The translations under genes were made by a program, and so were the position numbers. From contig NZ_VOAY01000001.1 in NCBI RefSeq assembly GCF_008369125.1, positions 1,116,001 through 1,180,000 on the forward strand: 64,000 bases of DNA, written 5' to 3'. Under the pieces are notes generated by a model that worked only from the letters and a program-made list of their open reading frames with translations, was not told where the DNA came from and ran no database searches. The DNA comes from Allopusillimonas sp008369125. Its GTDB lineage: Bacteria; Pseudomonadota; Gammaproteobacteria; Burkholderiales; Burkholderiaceae_B. Positions 51,518 through 61,324 of the stretch are shown here, piece by piece; position 1 is the first letter of the stretch; every line of letters starts with the position of its first letter.

Positions 51518-52375
51518 ATGGCTGCAAAAACTTCCTCCTCCCTGCTTCTCAGTCGCCTGAACAGCCTTGAGTTTATTGTCGGTGCCGGGCTCATGCTTAT
51601 CATTTGCCTGTCAGTATTATTTTCCGGGCTCTTATTTTCAGATAGCGGTGAAAAAATCAACCTGATGGCACGTCTTGTAGCGCCATTTACCAATGCCAGC
51701 CACATATTCGGCACAGACCCGCTGGGGCGTGATGTACTGGCGCGCGTAGTAACCGGCGGCAAAATCTCATTGTTAATCGGCTTTGCTTCCGTGGCCGGTG
51801 CCGTGGTATTAGGCGTGGTTATGGGGCTAATTGCCGGCTACTACCGCGGCTTTATTGACATGGTGGTTATGCGCTTTGCCGACGTGCAACTGGCCCTGCC
51901 GTTTATTTTGCTGGCCATTACGTTTATTGCTATTGTTGGCGGCAGTTTAATGAACACCATTATTTTGCTGATTGTGTCCCAGTGGGTACAGTTTGCGCGC
52001 TTGGTGCGCGGCTCTGTACTGGCATTGCGCGAACGTGAGTTTATCTTGTCTGCGCGCGCCATTGGCGTAAAAGACGCGCGCATTATCTTTCAGCATCTGC
52101 TGCCCAACCTGCTGGGGCCAGTTATTGTGCTAATGACGCTTAACATGGCCAACAACATACTGCTCGAAGCCAGCCTAACCTTTTTGGGCCTGGGCGTTGA
52201 CCCATCCATACCGAGCTGGGGTGGCATGCTGGCAGATGGCCGCACCTACTTACAAACCGCTTGGTGGGTAAGCGTATTTCCGGGCCTGGCCATTCTTTTG
52301 ACGGTACTCGGCCTTAATTTACTCGGCGACTGGTTGCGCGACAGCCTCGACCCCACTGGCAGAACATCACGATGA
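51518..52375 (+). CDS. peptide ABC transporter permease 2 (DppC/GsiD-like)
   Basis: A 285-residue permease with about six transmembrane segments, IFGTDPLGRDVLARVVTGG (the DppC family entry motif) and the EAA loop near SARAIGVKDARIIFQHLLPNL, with the typical C-terminal EASLTFLGLGVDPSIPSWGGML. Starts 3 bp behind permease 1 and overlaps the peptidase gene by 4 bp. Belongs to the same transporter. Confidence 0.94.
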   Translation: MAAKTSSSLLLSRLNSLEFIVGAGLMLIICLSVLFSGLLFSDSGEKINLMARLVAPFTNASHIFGTDPLGRDVLARVVTGGKISLLIGFASVAGAVVLGVVMGLIAGYYRGFIDMVVMRFADVQLALPFILLAITFIAIVGGSLMNTIILLIVSQWVQFARLVRGSVLALREREFILSARAIGVKDARIIFQHLLPNLLGPVIVLMTLNMANNILLEASLTFLGLGVDPSIPSWGGMLADGRTYLQTAWWVSVFPGLAILLTVLGLNLLGDWLRDSLDPTGRTSR

Positions 52376-54105
52376 GCACCATCTTTGAAAAAAGCTACCA
52401 ACGCAGCATTGATAGCCTGGTCACTCGCTTTGCCAAGCCCGCAATGCAAGGCGCAACCCTTAAAGCGTGGCTGTTCGACGACCAGAAAAGCCGCAAAGCG
52501 GCTGAACATACACTTCAGGCCGCGGGTGTAAACGCCACCTTGCGCAGTGCCTATAAGCCGCTTGTGCATTTTTTTATAGAAGAAATTGACTGCACTGCGC
52601 TTGCGGCGGCAAGCATTGGCTACCCCATGCATGAAGCGTGTGCGCCCAACCGCTTTTTGCTTGAAACCTACCCGCTAACCAAGCTAGTGGGTGACGCAAC
52701 GGTTGAGTTTTACGCCACCGATGCAGCAAACTCTACCTATCATGTAAATCTCACTTATCAAGATGGCCATGAAGAAAGCCACCAGGTATTTGCCCCAAAT
52801 CGCACCCATAGCGATATTGACGGCCAAACATTGCTGTCGCCCACGGGTTGGCTCAACATAAACCATGAAGGCCAAGAAAGCGCTGAGCGCCTTGAAACCG
52901 ACCTTGAACAACTGTTTCATGACGCCATTGCGGCCATTTCTGCGTACGACTGGGGTAATACCGAGCCCTATTTCGAAGAACTAAACGTTTCGGCGCAATT
53001 ACCGTTTAAAGACCGCGCGCTGCCGTACGCAGAAGAAGTAATCAGCCTTACTGAAGCCCTGCATGAAGATATTTATTTTTCATTGCTGGAGTTTTTTCAG
53101 AAAAAATCCGGTAGGCCACTGGGCGACCGAGGTTTGCAACCCGGGCAGATTGTGCCTGAAATTACCTACCACGCCGGTGCACCCTCTGTGCGCGTCAGCA
53201 CCAGAAAGCTCAACACCGAAGACAGCACCGGCCCCCACCAGCAACTCAGCACAGCGCAGGCGCCGCTTTTTGCCGCGCAAATTCTCCAAGAACTCGACAC
53301 CCTGGGTGGTGAACACTACCAAGCCCACGCGCGCTCAGGCCGTATCGTGCACGGTCGTTACATCAAAGGCAGCGATGCGCCCATAATGATTAGCGGTGCT
53401 CAGCATGCCAATGAAACAAGCGGCGTCGTCGGCGCGCTGCGTGCCGCGCAGCAGCTCATAACCCGCAAAAACGCGCACTTCACCATCTCGCCGCTTGAAA
53501 ACCCCGACGGCTACGAGCTGCATCGTCGCCTTTGCGCCGTCAACCCTAAACACATGCACCATGCGGCCCGCTATACCGCCATGGGTGATGACTTGGAATA
53601 CCGCAGCGCTGAAAAGCTGGGCGAAAAAGCCATTCGCACCAAGGCACAAGCGCTAACAGGCGCAAAGTTGCACGTCAATTTGCACGGCTATCCGTCACAC
53701 GAATGGACACGACCTCTTTCGGGCTATATACCGCGCGGCTTCGGCATGTGGACCTTGCCCAAAGGCTTTTTCTTGGTGGTACGCCATCAAGTAGCCTGGA
53801 CGCAGCAAGCAGAAAAACTGGTTGACCATGTAACGCGCCACCTGGCAGCCATCGACGGGCTAGTGCAGCAAAATAATGCACAAATCGCCTTGTTTGAAAA
53901 ACACGCCGGCGAAACAGGCTTTCGTATTATTAATGGGTTTCCGTGCCTGATCACTGCAGATAACGCCTATAGCGTGCCCATTACGCTAATCACCGAATAC
54001 CCGGATGAAACCATTTATGGTGAAAACTTCATCCGTGGCCACACAGCACAAATGGAAACTGTTCTTGCCGCGTACCAAGCTTTGCAAAAACATATTAAGG
54101 AGTAG
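52372..54105 (+). CDS. M14-family zinc carboxypeptidase
   Basis: A 577-residue protein whose C-terminal half is an M14-type metallopeptidase domain. Seen: GAQHANETSG with zinc ligands His345 and Glu348 (H-x-x-E), NPDGYELHRRL of the substrate site, HVNLHGYPSHEW with the distant zinc His, and ITEYPDET with the catalytic Glu. The N-terminal 300 residues are divergent and lack a signal peptide, so it is probably cytoplasmic. It overlaps the last permease gene by 4 bp; the natural reading is that it trims the imported peptide or peptide-like ligand. No recognised substrate specificity. Confidence 0.88.
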   Translation: MSTIFEKSYQRSIDSLVTRFAKPAMQGATLKAWLFDDQKSRKAAEHTLQAAGVNATLRSAYKPLVHFFIEEIDCTALAAASIGYPMHEACAPNRFLLETYPLTKLVGDATVEFYATDAANSTYHVNLTYQDGHEESHQVFAPNRTHSDIDGQTLLSPTGWLNINHEGQESAERLETDLEQLFHDAIAAISAYDWGNTEPYFEELNVSAQLPFKDRALPYAEEVISLTEALHEDIYFSLLEFFQKKSGRPLGDRGLQPGQIVPEITYHAGAPSVRVSTRKLNTEDSTGPHQQLSTAQAPLFAAQILQELDTLGGEHYQAHARSGRIVHGRYIKGSDAPIMISGAQHANETSGVVGALRAAQQLITRKNAHFTISPLENPDGYELHRRLCAVNPKHMHHAARYTAMGDDLEYRSAEKLGEKAIRTKAQALTGAKLHVNLHGYPSHEWTRPLSGYIPRGFGMWTLPKGFFLVVRHQVAWTQQAEKLVDHVTRHLAAIDGLVQQNNAQIALFEKHAGETGFRIINGFPCLITADNAYSVPITLITEYPDETIYGENFIRGHTAQMETVLAAYQALQKHIKE

Positions 54106-54170
54106 GTCTTATCCCAACGTGGCACCTGAAATTCCACTAATCATCTGGTACAGCCTAGCGCTTAAACCCC

Positions 54171-55358
54171 TTACCCTTGGTCGTCAAAGTTATGCGTATT
54201 AGCTTCTGGGTATAGATTGGGAAACAAAAAATTCAGGTGCTTTAGTGGAAACCCGATTTCAATAGGTGCTCTGGTACTTTCACTTTGAATCAGGCCTTCT
54301 TTGAGTAGGGCCGAGGTCAAATACCGGGCTGATCTTTCCCCTAGGCCTGTCATTTGCGCGAAATCACCTCGACTCACTGGCCCGGCAATAAAAAGGTGCT
54401 GCAGAGGTAATATGGCCTCTTTGCGAACACCAGGGTTCTGAGCAGACAAAAAAGTAATGAGAGCCTGAATCCGCGGCTTCATCTCTTCCAGTGAAAGCAT
54501 TTTCCTTTGAAACTTGACTTGATCCAGGCAGGTATCAAGAAATATATCAACCCAAGAAACCAAGCCTTTCTCGGACAGATTTCCCCGACCATCCAAATCA
54601 CCTTGCCTTGGGCTATCTGCATAGGCCAGAGCCCCATAGTACCTGTCAACATCGCGAGCAAACCCACGACTGACTGACCATAGCCCCTGGGTAATAGGAA
54701 GAAGTGCCAAGTGCGTTTGGAGCCGAGCGACCCGGCCGTTTCCATCAAGAAACGGATGAACCCACGCAAAGCGATAGTGGGCGCATGCGGCGGCAATCAG
54801 TAGGTCGTGCGGGGCCCAATCTTTGCTATAAGTTTTATCCCAATGAGCCAGAAAAACTGGAACCGAAGCCCACGCGGGAGCAGCATGACGCCCCACCTGA
54901 ACATCGTGTTCTCGCATCGCGCCACCCTTAACGATGATACCGTCATGAGAGAATCTGTCGTGCTCGGGGAGCCTTTCGTACAACTGCTTGTGAGCTGAAA
55001 CTGCGATACCTGACGACAGGGCCAGTCGTGACTGACCCAACTGCGCCTCAAGCGCCTTTTCCGCTTCAATGTGGGCAATAGCCAAACGTTGTCGCCTGGC
55101 TATATCTGGGCGGTCAGAGAAGTCGTGATGTAATGCTCGTTCAATATTAAGAGGGTGCGTTCCCTGCCCTTCGATCCGGTTGCTATAGAAGGAGTTCATC
55201 GATCGTGTGAGCTCGCGTATTTTCAGCGCAGTAACCCAATGAGCGCCGGCCGATAGCTTCGTCGCGTGATCAAGAACCTCACTCACCTTAGGTGCCAGAC
55301 GCGCGCGCGCCTCTTCGCTCGGAAGCAAAGGCTGAAACTGGTGAGATGAGTTAAACAT
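54171..55358 (-). CDS. Fic-domain protein (AMPylator) with built-in inhibitory motif
   Basis: A 395-residue Fic protein that likely transfers AMP or another nucleotide moiety onto target proteins. Seen: the catalytic HPFLDGNGR (residues 201-209, matching HxFx(D/E)GNGRxxR), the upstream SNRIEG (59-64), which fits the S/T-x-x-x-E-G inhibitory helix of class II Fic proteins, and a C-terminal winged-helix region (ARYLTSALLKEGLIQSE). It is a solitary gene with no adjacent antitoxin, consistent with self-inhibition. AT-rich upstream DNA differs from neighbours and may suggest transfer. Convergent with the peptidase gene. Confidence 0.9.
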   Translation of the reverse strand: MFNSSHQFQPLLPSEEARARLAPKVSEVLDHATKLSAGAHWVTALKIRELTRSMNSFYSNRIEGQGTHPLNIERALHHDFSDRPDIARRQRLAIAHIEAEKALEAQLGQSRLALSSGIAVSAHKQLYERLPEHDRFSHDGIIVKGGAMREHDVQVGRHAAPAWASVPVFLAHWDKTYSKDWAPHDLLIAAACAHYRFAWVHPFLDGNGRVARLQTHLALLPITQGLWSVSRGFARDVDRYYGALAYADSPRQGDLDGRGNLSEKGLVSWVDIFLDTCLDQVKFQRKMLSLEEMKPRIQALITFLSAQNPGVRKEAILPLQHLFIAGPVSRGDFAQMTGLGERSARYLTSALLKEGLIQSESTRAPIEIGFPLKHLNFLFPNLYPEANTHNFDDQG

Positions 55359-55858
55359 TTGCCGCTTTCCTTGCTCGTTATAACAATCGCTAACTGACTG
55401 ATTATAAAGGAATTATATAATAATTTAAGGCATATAAATAAAATTTTGTGCCGGTTTAATTGCCGGCTATTTCACCGAGTCGGTATTCATCATGTTTTAT
55501 TTACGCCTCTTTTTTATTACCTTGTCAGCTGCCACCTTTCCGTCGAAACTTCGCAAAACGGCCACGCCGGAAAACAGTCGAGACGATGCATAGCCAGAGA
55601 GCACGAAACAAGCCAGTCCCAACGCTTTCTTCCTGTACCTGTATCTGTGTCATGGATTACGGGTCGCTACCCCCGCCCGACCCGTACGACATTCGCAATG
55701 GGTTGGGCCTTACGCAATATGAATAGGCGTAAACGACTTCACCACATCATCCAACGCGTTTAGCTGCGTTAAAAACGGCTCAAGCTGATCTAGCGGCAAA
55801 GCGCTGGGGCCATCGCACTTGGCGTTGTCGGGGGTAGCCTGGCCGAGGCCTGGTCTTA
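55359..55858. other. intergenic region with a possible coding remnant
   Basis: Upstream of the fic gene the DNA is AT-rich (about 55380-55450), fitting its promoter. In the region 55710-55830 (-) an open piece ends CDGPSALPLDQLEPFLTQL and on to a stop; it looks like the C-terminus of a real but unidentified protein without a start. No other gene is seen. Confidence 0.35.
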
Positions 55859-57169
55859 CTACCAACCCGTTCGCTGTTCCAACCGGTCCAGTGCCTTGTA
55901 GTAGTTTCCAACAATCGGAAGAAACCACGGCTTGCCGTAATAAAGCGGGTTAGAAGAAAAAGGCAAGCCATCAAAGCCGCAGCGCGGGCTTTGAGGGTCA
56001 ATTATCTTGAGCGCTGTCTGGTGGCCCAGATACGTTGCCATGGCCACGCCAGCACCCTGGCAACCACCGGCGTAATGAACGCCCTCATGAACACCCATGT
56101 GGGGTAAGTGATCAAACGTGAACGCCACATTGCCCTTCCAGGCGTGCGTCAATTTAATGCCTTGTAGCTGCGGCCAAATACCACACATAAATTGGTACAG
56201 GCTGCCTGCCGATTCGCGCTCATTAACATCGCGAAAGCTCGCGCGGCCGCCGAAAATAATTCGACGATTGTCGGGTGTTAGACGATACCAGTAAAGAATC
56301 CGCTTGGTATCTACCAGCATGCGCTTATTCGGATTTAGTTTCAGAATCAGTTCAGGTGGCAGCTCTTCGGTTGTAATCACAAAACTTGTGATGGGGATAA
56401 TACGCCGCTGAAGATAAGGCATAGCGCTACCGCTGTACCCGTTTGTGGCCACAAAAACCTGGGTAGCCGCAATCGTGCCGCGGGAGGTCGTTACCGTGAA
56501 GCCCCCGGCAGTCGGGGCAATATTTTCAACCTTTGCAAAGCCGTGCAACGTTCCGCCTGCTGCCTGATACGCCTCACGTAGCAATCGATGGTAACGCGCC
56601 GGGTCAATGCCACCACTTTCGTTTACAACCATGCCCCCGTGGTAGAAATCGCTGCCGATTTCCTCATGCTGCCTTGATTCGGGCACCATGGTTACGGTCA
56701 GCCCCATCTTGTTGACCAAATCCGCAGCCTGCCGTTCTTGACGCCGGTATGCACCACGCGAGTGCGCGCCGGTAAAACGGCCGCAGCGTTGATAACTAAT
56801 GTCAAAGTTCTCGCGTTTCAAGAACTCCTCAAAATGCGTGAACGATGCGACCGAATCGCGCTGAACCAGATTAAACCGCTGAGCCCCAAGCTTACTGCGC
56901 ATGGCCTCGGGAACCTTAAGCCCGCCGCTGACCATGCCCCCATTGCGCGTACTGGCACCCTCGCCTATCCTGCCTGAATCCAACACACAAACTTTAAGGC
57001 CTGATCGTGCCAGTTCCAAACCTGCTGCTAGCCCACAATAACCGCTGCCGACAATAACGATATCGACCTTTGAAGGAAGTGGGTTACGTTCCTCGGTCGG
57101 CGGGTTTGCATCCCACCAATAGGGCTGCACAACAAAGTCGGGATGGAAAATGTTATCCGAGGCACTCAT
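55859..57169 (-). CDS. FAD-dependent oxidoreductase, DAO family (PuuB-like)
   Basis: A 436-residue DAO-family flavoprotein. Seen: IVIVGSGYCGLAAGLELARSGLK (FAD-binding GxGxxG, about residues 35-55), LDSGRIGEGASTRNGG and a C-terminal HAWKGNVAFTFDHLPHMG then GCQGAGVAMATYLGHQ, typical of amine oxidases such as gamma-glutamylputrescine oxidoreductase. Start overlaps the upstream GlpD-like gene stop by 4 bp. Last gene of the importer unit: receptor, permease, permease, ATPase, GlpD-like, this. Likely oxidises the amine product of the imported ligand; exact substrate unknown. Confidence 0.9.
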   Translation of the reverse strand: MSASDNIFHPDFVVQPYWWDANPPTEERNPLPSKVDIVIVGSGYCGLAAGLELARSGLKVCVLDSGRIGEGASTRNGGMVSGGLKVPEAMRSKLGAQRFNLVQRDSVASFTHFEEFLKRENFDISYQRCGRFTGAHSRGAYRRQERQAADLVNKMGLTVTMVPESRQHEEIGSDFYHGGMVVNESGGIDPARYHRLLREAYQAAGGTLHGFAKVENIAPTAGGFTVTTSRGTIAATQVFVATNGYSGSAMPYLQRRIIPITSFVITTEELPPELILKLNPNKRMLVDTKRILYWYRLTPDNRRIIFGGRASFRDVNERESAGSLYQFMCGIWPQLQGIKLTHAWKGNVAFTFDHLPHMGVHEGVHYAGGCQGAGVAMATYLGHQTALKIIDPQSPRCGFDGLPFSSNPLYYGKPWFLPIVGNYYKALDRLEQRTGW

Positions 57170-58758
57170 GACCCAATGTCCTTGCCGGTATACGATGGAT
57201 TAAAGTTATCCCGGACAAAATATTCATAAGCGGCTACCTGTCTGTCCACCTCTTGGGCGTCCCAGCCCAGGATATCGGCCACAGCATCGGCCGCCCGCTG
57301 TGCAACATTCAACCCCATCTTTGGCCCCCATCCCAATCCGACCCGTCTGAACATCAAATCGCTTAACGTTTGCACATGCTCATACCGTGCGGCATGGCGC
57401 AAATCCGCAATACTTACATGGGGGAAATCAGGATCAACCGGCTCTGAAGACGCATCCTCAGGAAACAGCCTGGCAGCATGCGAAAGCGTATTCTCATTTA
57501 AGGTGGGCTTGATCATCTGCCCGACACGCTCTGCTATTTTTTCACCGGCATAGCGGTGATTCATGATGGGCGTGCCCGTCAATGCCATCGCATTAGGCAT
57601 GCCTTCGGTATCCAAATCGTGGATACTCAATAATTTGATAATGTCTTTTTCACCAGTTGCAGCTGTGCGCGGACGTATCCCGCACCAGGAGTGCACAATG
57701 TCTTTTTCTGTCAACTTCAGGCTTGGGAATAAGAAGTTTGCTTCTTTAAGAATGTATTCAATTTCTTCGGGCAGTACGCGCGCATCGTCGGGGTCACCCT
57801 CAAAAACCGTATCAGTCGGCCCAAAGAAATGGTGTGTGCCCCAAGGCATGCAGTAAAAAGGCTGGCCAATGCTGCTAATGGTTTCCAGACCCTGGCCCTC
57901 GCATTCTGGTGGCAGCTTAACCAAAATGTTGACGCCTTTAATACCGATTAAATGCTTTTTACCTGTGGGCGCATCGGCTTTGGCAATAACGCGATCAACC
58001 CAAGGCCCTGCCGTATTGATCAATACACGCCCGGTAACCTGAGCGTGCTGGCCCGAACCACTTTTATCGACAAGCGATACATGCCACGAGCCATCAGCTT
58101 GAGAACTTAGCGCCGTAACTTCGGTGTAGTTGCAAATGACGGCCCCCAACTGTTCGGCATCCAGAATCGCGTCTACGCAAATTCGCTCAGCCCAGTTGTA
58201 TTGATATTCTGTGTATACGCCAACACTTTGAAGTGATTTGTTTTGGGCCAAATACTTGACCATACCGTACTTTTCTGCCGCTTTTTTTATCCCTAAGCGC
58301 TGATAATTAAGTCGCACCTTGGAAAAGCCAATAAGCTCTAAAAGACGAAAACCCAGGTCTACCTTCCACCCTGGAAAATCCCCGTCTTTATGCACCGGAA
58401 AGAAGAACTGATGGGCAATCAGACGTTCGGGGATGGTCTTTACCATCTGCGTACGACATTTCATGGCAAGCCGCGCCATATGGACTCTGCGCATCAGATC
58501 AAACGGCCCCAAGATAAACTGCCACATTGGGTGGTCTGGCGACAAATGCGCCAGGCCACAGTACAGCAACCGGCTGGATCGGCTGCTTGTGCCACTGGCA
58601 AAGTCACTTTTATCCACCAGCAACACTTTATAGCCCTTGGCCGCTAAATTCTGCGAAGTACTGGCACCCGAGGCACCTCCACCCACTACGACAACATCAA
58701 AGACTTGACCCTCGATCTCCGAAAGCTTTTTACCCACAGTATGTTCCGCCTGTTTCAT
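57166..58758 (-). CDS. GlpD-like FAD-dependent dehydrogenase
   Basis: A 530-residue flavoprotein of the glycerol-3-phosphate dehydrogenase family. Seen: VVVVGGGASGASTSQNLA (residues about 22-40), LVDKSDFASGTSSRSSRLLY, and AGPWVDRV. In true GlpD the segment following the FAD site has S-K-L-I-H-G-G-L; here it reads SSRLLYCGL, so the substrate-facing residues differ and the enzyme may act on another substrate. It lies between the ABC ATPase and the DAO gene in one unit. Probably membrane-associated, passing electrons to quinone, by family. Confidence 0.85.
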   Translation of the reverse strand: MKQAEHTVGKKLSEIEGQVFDVVVVGGGASGASTSQNLAAKGYKVLLVDKSDFASGTSSRSSRLLYCGLAHLSPDHPMWQFILGPFDLMRRVHMARLAMKCRTQMVKTIPERLIAHQFFFPVHKDGDFPGWKVDLGFRLLELIGFSKVRLNYQRLGIKKAAEKYGMVKYLAQNKSLQSVGVYTEYQYNWAERICVDAILDAEQLGAVICNYTEVTALSSQADGSWHVSLVDKSGSGQHAQVTGRVLINTAGPWVDRVIAKADAPTGKKHLIGIKGVNILVKLPPECEGQGLETISSIGQPFYCMPWGTHHFFGPTDTVFEGDPDDARVLPEEIEYILKEANFLFPSLKLTEKDIVHSWCGIRPRTAATGEKDIIKLLSIHDLDTEGMPNAMALTGTPIMNHRYAGEKIAERVGQMIKPTLNENTLSHAARLFPEDASSEPVDPDFPHVSIADLRHAARYEHVQTLSDLMFRRVGLGWGPKMGLNVAQRAADAVADILGWDAQEVDRQVAAYEYFVRDNFNPSYTGKDIGS

Positions 58759-58776
58759 TTGTTATTTGCCAATTCA

Positions 58777-60435
58777 TTAGGCCACGACGACGCGATCATC
58801 ATGATCGGGACGCACCTCTTCCAACCAACCGCGTCGCAACTCGGGTACAGAACGCAAGAGAAGTTTGGTGTACGCATGCTGTGGATTCAGTAAAACGTCT
58901 GCAGCCGAACCTTGTTCCACCGCATTACCGTTTTGCAGCACCATAATCTGATCGGCCAACGAGGCCACTGTCGCCATATCATGGCTAATAAAAACAATAG
59001 CCAGGTTCAAACGATCTCGAAGGTCTTTAATAAGAGTAAGTATTGACGCTGCGACAACGGTGTCTAGCGCCGAGGTGATCTCATCGCACAACAGCACATC
59101 AGGTTCGGCGGCCAAAGCACGAGCCAAATTGACACGTTGTTTTTCGCCGCCAGACAACTGGCCGGGCTTGCGCGACGCGTAGTGTTCAGGCAGGTTTACC
59201 ATTTCAAGCAAGGCTTTGACGCGCGCCGGCCTGTCTGCGGGTTTTACATGGCCAAAGAATTTCAGAACGCGTTCCAGAATACGCCCTATCGTATGTTTGG
59301 CATTTAACGCCGTATCGGCAGACTGAAACACCATCTGCACACGCCTTAACTGCTCTGGTGTTCTGGATACGATACGGCTTTGAAGAACTTCTCCCCCCAC
59401 CCGTAAATTGCCTGCCGCACGCGGTAAAAGGCCTGCAATAACGCTAGCCATTGTGCTTTTGCCTGAACCCGATTCACCGATAATGGCAAGGACCTGCCCT
59501 TGCTTTAACGCAAACGACAGCCCCTTCAAAACAGGTATCGCAGGCATGCCTTTAGCATCTGTCGCGCCGTAGCCTGCCCACAAGTCTGTCACTTCTAGAT
59601 AATTCGCGGATGTGTTCGTTGCCCGCGAAGATGAAGGCAAACTAGTCACGGGCCAGCGGCTGCAGGCGGCGATAAGCTGCTTGGTGTACGGATGCTGCGG
59701 GTTTTCAATAATTTCAGCCGTCGTGCCCACCTCGATCAGTTCCCCCTTGCGTAAAACCGCAATACGATCAGCGATTTGCGTTACAACGGCCAGATCGTGG
59801 CTTACAAACAGTGCAGCAGTCTGCTTGGCGCGGATCACACCTTTCAGGGCACGCAAAACTTCTACTTGGGTCGTAACGTCAAGCGCACTGGTTGGCTCAT
59901 CGCAGACCACAAGTTTGGGATGCAGCAGCAAACCCATGGCAATCATGAAACGCTGCAGTTGCCCACCTGACACCTGATGCGGATAACGTGAACCAATGGT
60001 ATCTGGCGCAGGAAGGTCAAGCTCGCGATACAGGTTGTGCGCGCGCGCCACGGCATCGACCGACGACATTAAATGGTGAATTAACGCGGGCTCGGTCACT
60101 TGCTTATCCAGACGCATGCGCTGGTTAAATGACATCGCTGCGCTTTGGGCAATGTATGAAACAACACTTCCGCGCATTGAACGCAAGCGGCGCTTGTTGA
60201 CGTGGAACATGTCAACGCCATCAAGCGTGACCGTACCATTTCGTGCAACAAGCCCTGACCGGATATGCCCTAAGGCACTAAGTGCCAACGTTGTTTTACC
60301 CGAGCCCGATTCGCCGATCAGTGCCAGGACTTCCCCTTTGTTCACGGTGAGCGATATGTTGTTAACGGCCGGCCGTAGCCCCAAGGTTGGAAATACCTGT
60401 AAATTTTTAATTTCAAGCAATGGCGAATCTATCAT
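58777..60435 (-). CDS. fused double-ATPase of peptide/opine-type ABC transporter
   Basis: A 552-residue protein with two ATPase domains. First: GESGSGKTT (near residue 39), VSGGQLQRFMIA, CDEPTSALD, FVSHDLAVVTQ. Second: GESGSGKST (near 315), LSGGEKQRVNLARA, CDEITSALD, FISHDMATVAS. Its start overlaps the permease gene by 4 bp. The GlpD-like gene follows after 18 bp. Confidence 0.93.
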   Translation of the reverse strand: MIDSPLLEIKNLQVFPTLGLRPAVNNISLTVNKGEVLALIGESGSGKTTLALSALGHIRSGLVARNGTVTLDGVDMFHVNKRRLRSMRGSVVSYIAQSAAMSFNQRMRLDKQVTEPALIHHLMSSVDAVARAHNLYRELDLPAPDTIGSRYPHQVSGGQLQRFMIAMGLLLHPKLVVCDEPTSALDVTTQVEVLRALKGVIRAKQTAALFVSHDLAVVTQIADRIAVLRKGELIEVGTTAEIIENPQHPYTKQLIAACSRWPVTSLPSSSRATNTSANYLEVTDLWAGYGATDAKGMPAIPVLKGLSFALKQGQVLAIIGESGSGKSTMASVIAGLLPRAAGNLRVGGEVLQSRIVSRTPEQLRRVQMVFQSADTALNAKHTIGRILERVLKFFGHVKPADRPARVKALLEMVNLPEHYASRKPGQLSGGEKQRVNLARALAAEPDVLLCDEITSALDTVVAASILTLIKDLRDRLNLAIVFISHDMATVASLADQIMVLQNGNAVEQGSAADVLLNPQHAYTKLLLRSVPELRRGWLEEVRPDHDDRVVVA

Positions 60436-61310
60436 TTTTGCGACTCCGCAAAAGCACTCTCTTCTCCGGTCGCATCAACCAGCAGGTTCAAGGCGACAGA
60501 TACGACCGCAATAGCAAGCGCGGCATAGATCGATGCATACGATCCATTCGCTATGCCATCAAGATTCTCGCGTACCAACCCTCCCCAATCCGCAAAGGGA
60601 GGCTGCACGCCTAGCCCCAGAAAACTAAGGCTACTCATGAATAAAATCGCAAAGCTGACACGAATCGCAAAATCAGCGGCAAGCGGGTACACCACGTGGG
60701 GCACGATTTCACCAAAAATAATCCACGACGTACCTTCGCCGCGCGCACGCGCCGCCGTTACGAAGTCTTGCTGGCTTACGTCTAACCCCAACGAGCGAGC
60801 AATACGAAAAACGCTGGCAGAATAAATTAAACCAGTCATCACAACGATGACCTCAATAGAGGAACCCAGCGCTGCCACGATCACCAATCCAACAATGATT
60901 TTCGGTAACGACAAAATCACATCCACCAGACGGCATAAAACCATGTCAACCCAGCCGCCTCGCACTGCCGCGTACAGACCGAAAACATTACCAACGGCAT
61001 GCGCAATTAATGTGGCACTGACCGCCATGAGCAGCGTCAGACGCGCCCCACCAATTAAACGTGACAGCACATCTCTGCCCAGAAAATCGGTGCCTAACCA
61101 GGCCTGAGCGCTGGAAGGTTCGAAAGGCGTATACGATACAAATGCGGTCGGGTCATAAGGCTGCAGCAAGGGTGCAAACACGGCCACCAACACGCAAAAC
61201 AGCAGCGTCAGGCCGGAGAACCACAATATCGGCGAGTGCTTGCGTTTCTTGCGAACAGCGAGCATATCTTGATCCGTTGCCACTTGTTGGGCTGAATTGC
61301 TCAATGACAT
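60432..61310 (-). CDS. ABC transporter permease (DppC-like)
   Basis: A 292-residue permease with about six transmembrane segments, first HSPILWFSGLTLLFCVLVAV, and the LGTDFLGRDVLSRLIGG entry motif of DppC-class proteins. Starts 14 bp after the other permease. Completes the channel. Confidence 0.92.
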   Translation of the reverse strand: MSLSNSAQQVATDQDMLAVRKKRKHSPILWFSGLTLLFCVLVAVFAPLLQPYDPTAFVSYTPFEPSSAQAWLGTDFLGRDVLSRLIGGARLTLLMAVSATLIAHAVGNVFGLYAAVRGGWVDMVLCRLVDVILSLPKIIVGLVIVAALGSSIEVIVVMTGLIYSASVFRIARSLGLDVSQQDFVTAARARGEGTSWIIFGEIVPHVVYPLAADFAIRVSFAILFMSSLSFLGLGVQPPFADWGGLVRENLDGIANGSYASIYAALAIAVVSVALNLLVDATGEESAFAESQK

Positions 61311-61324
61311 GGTTTCCTTTTTAA

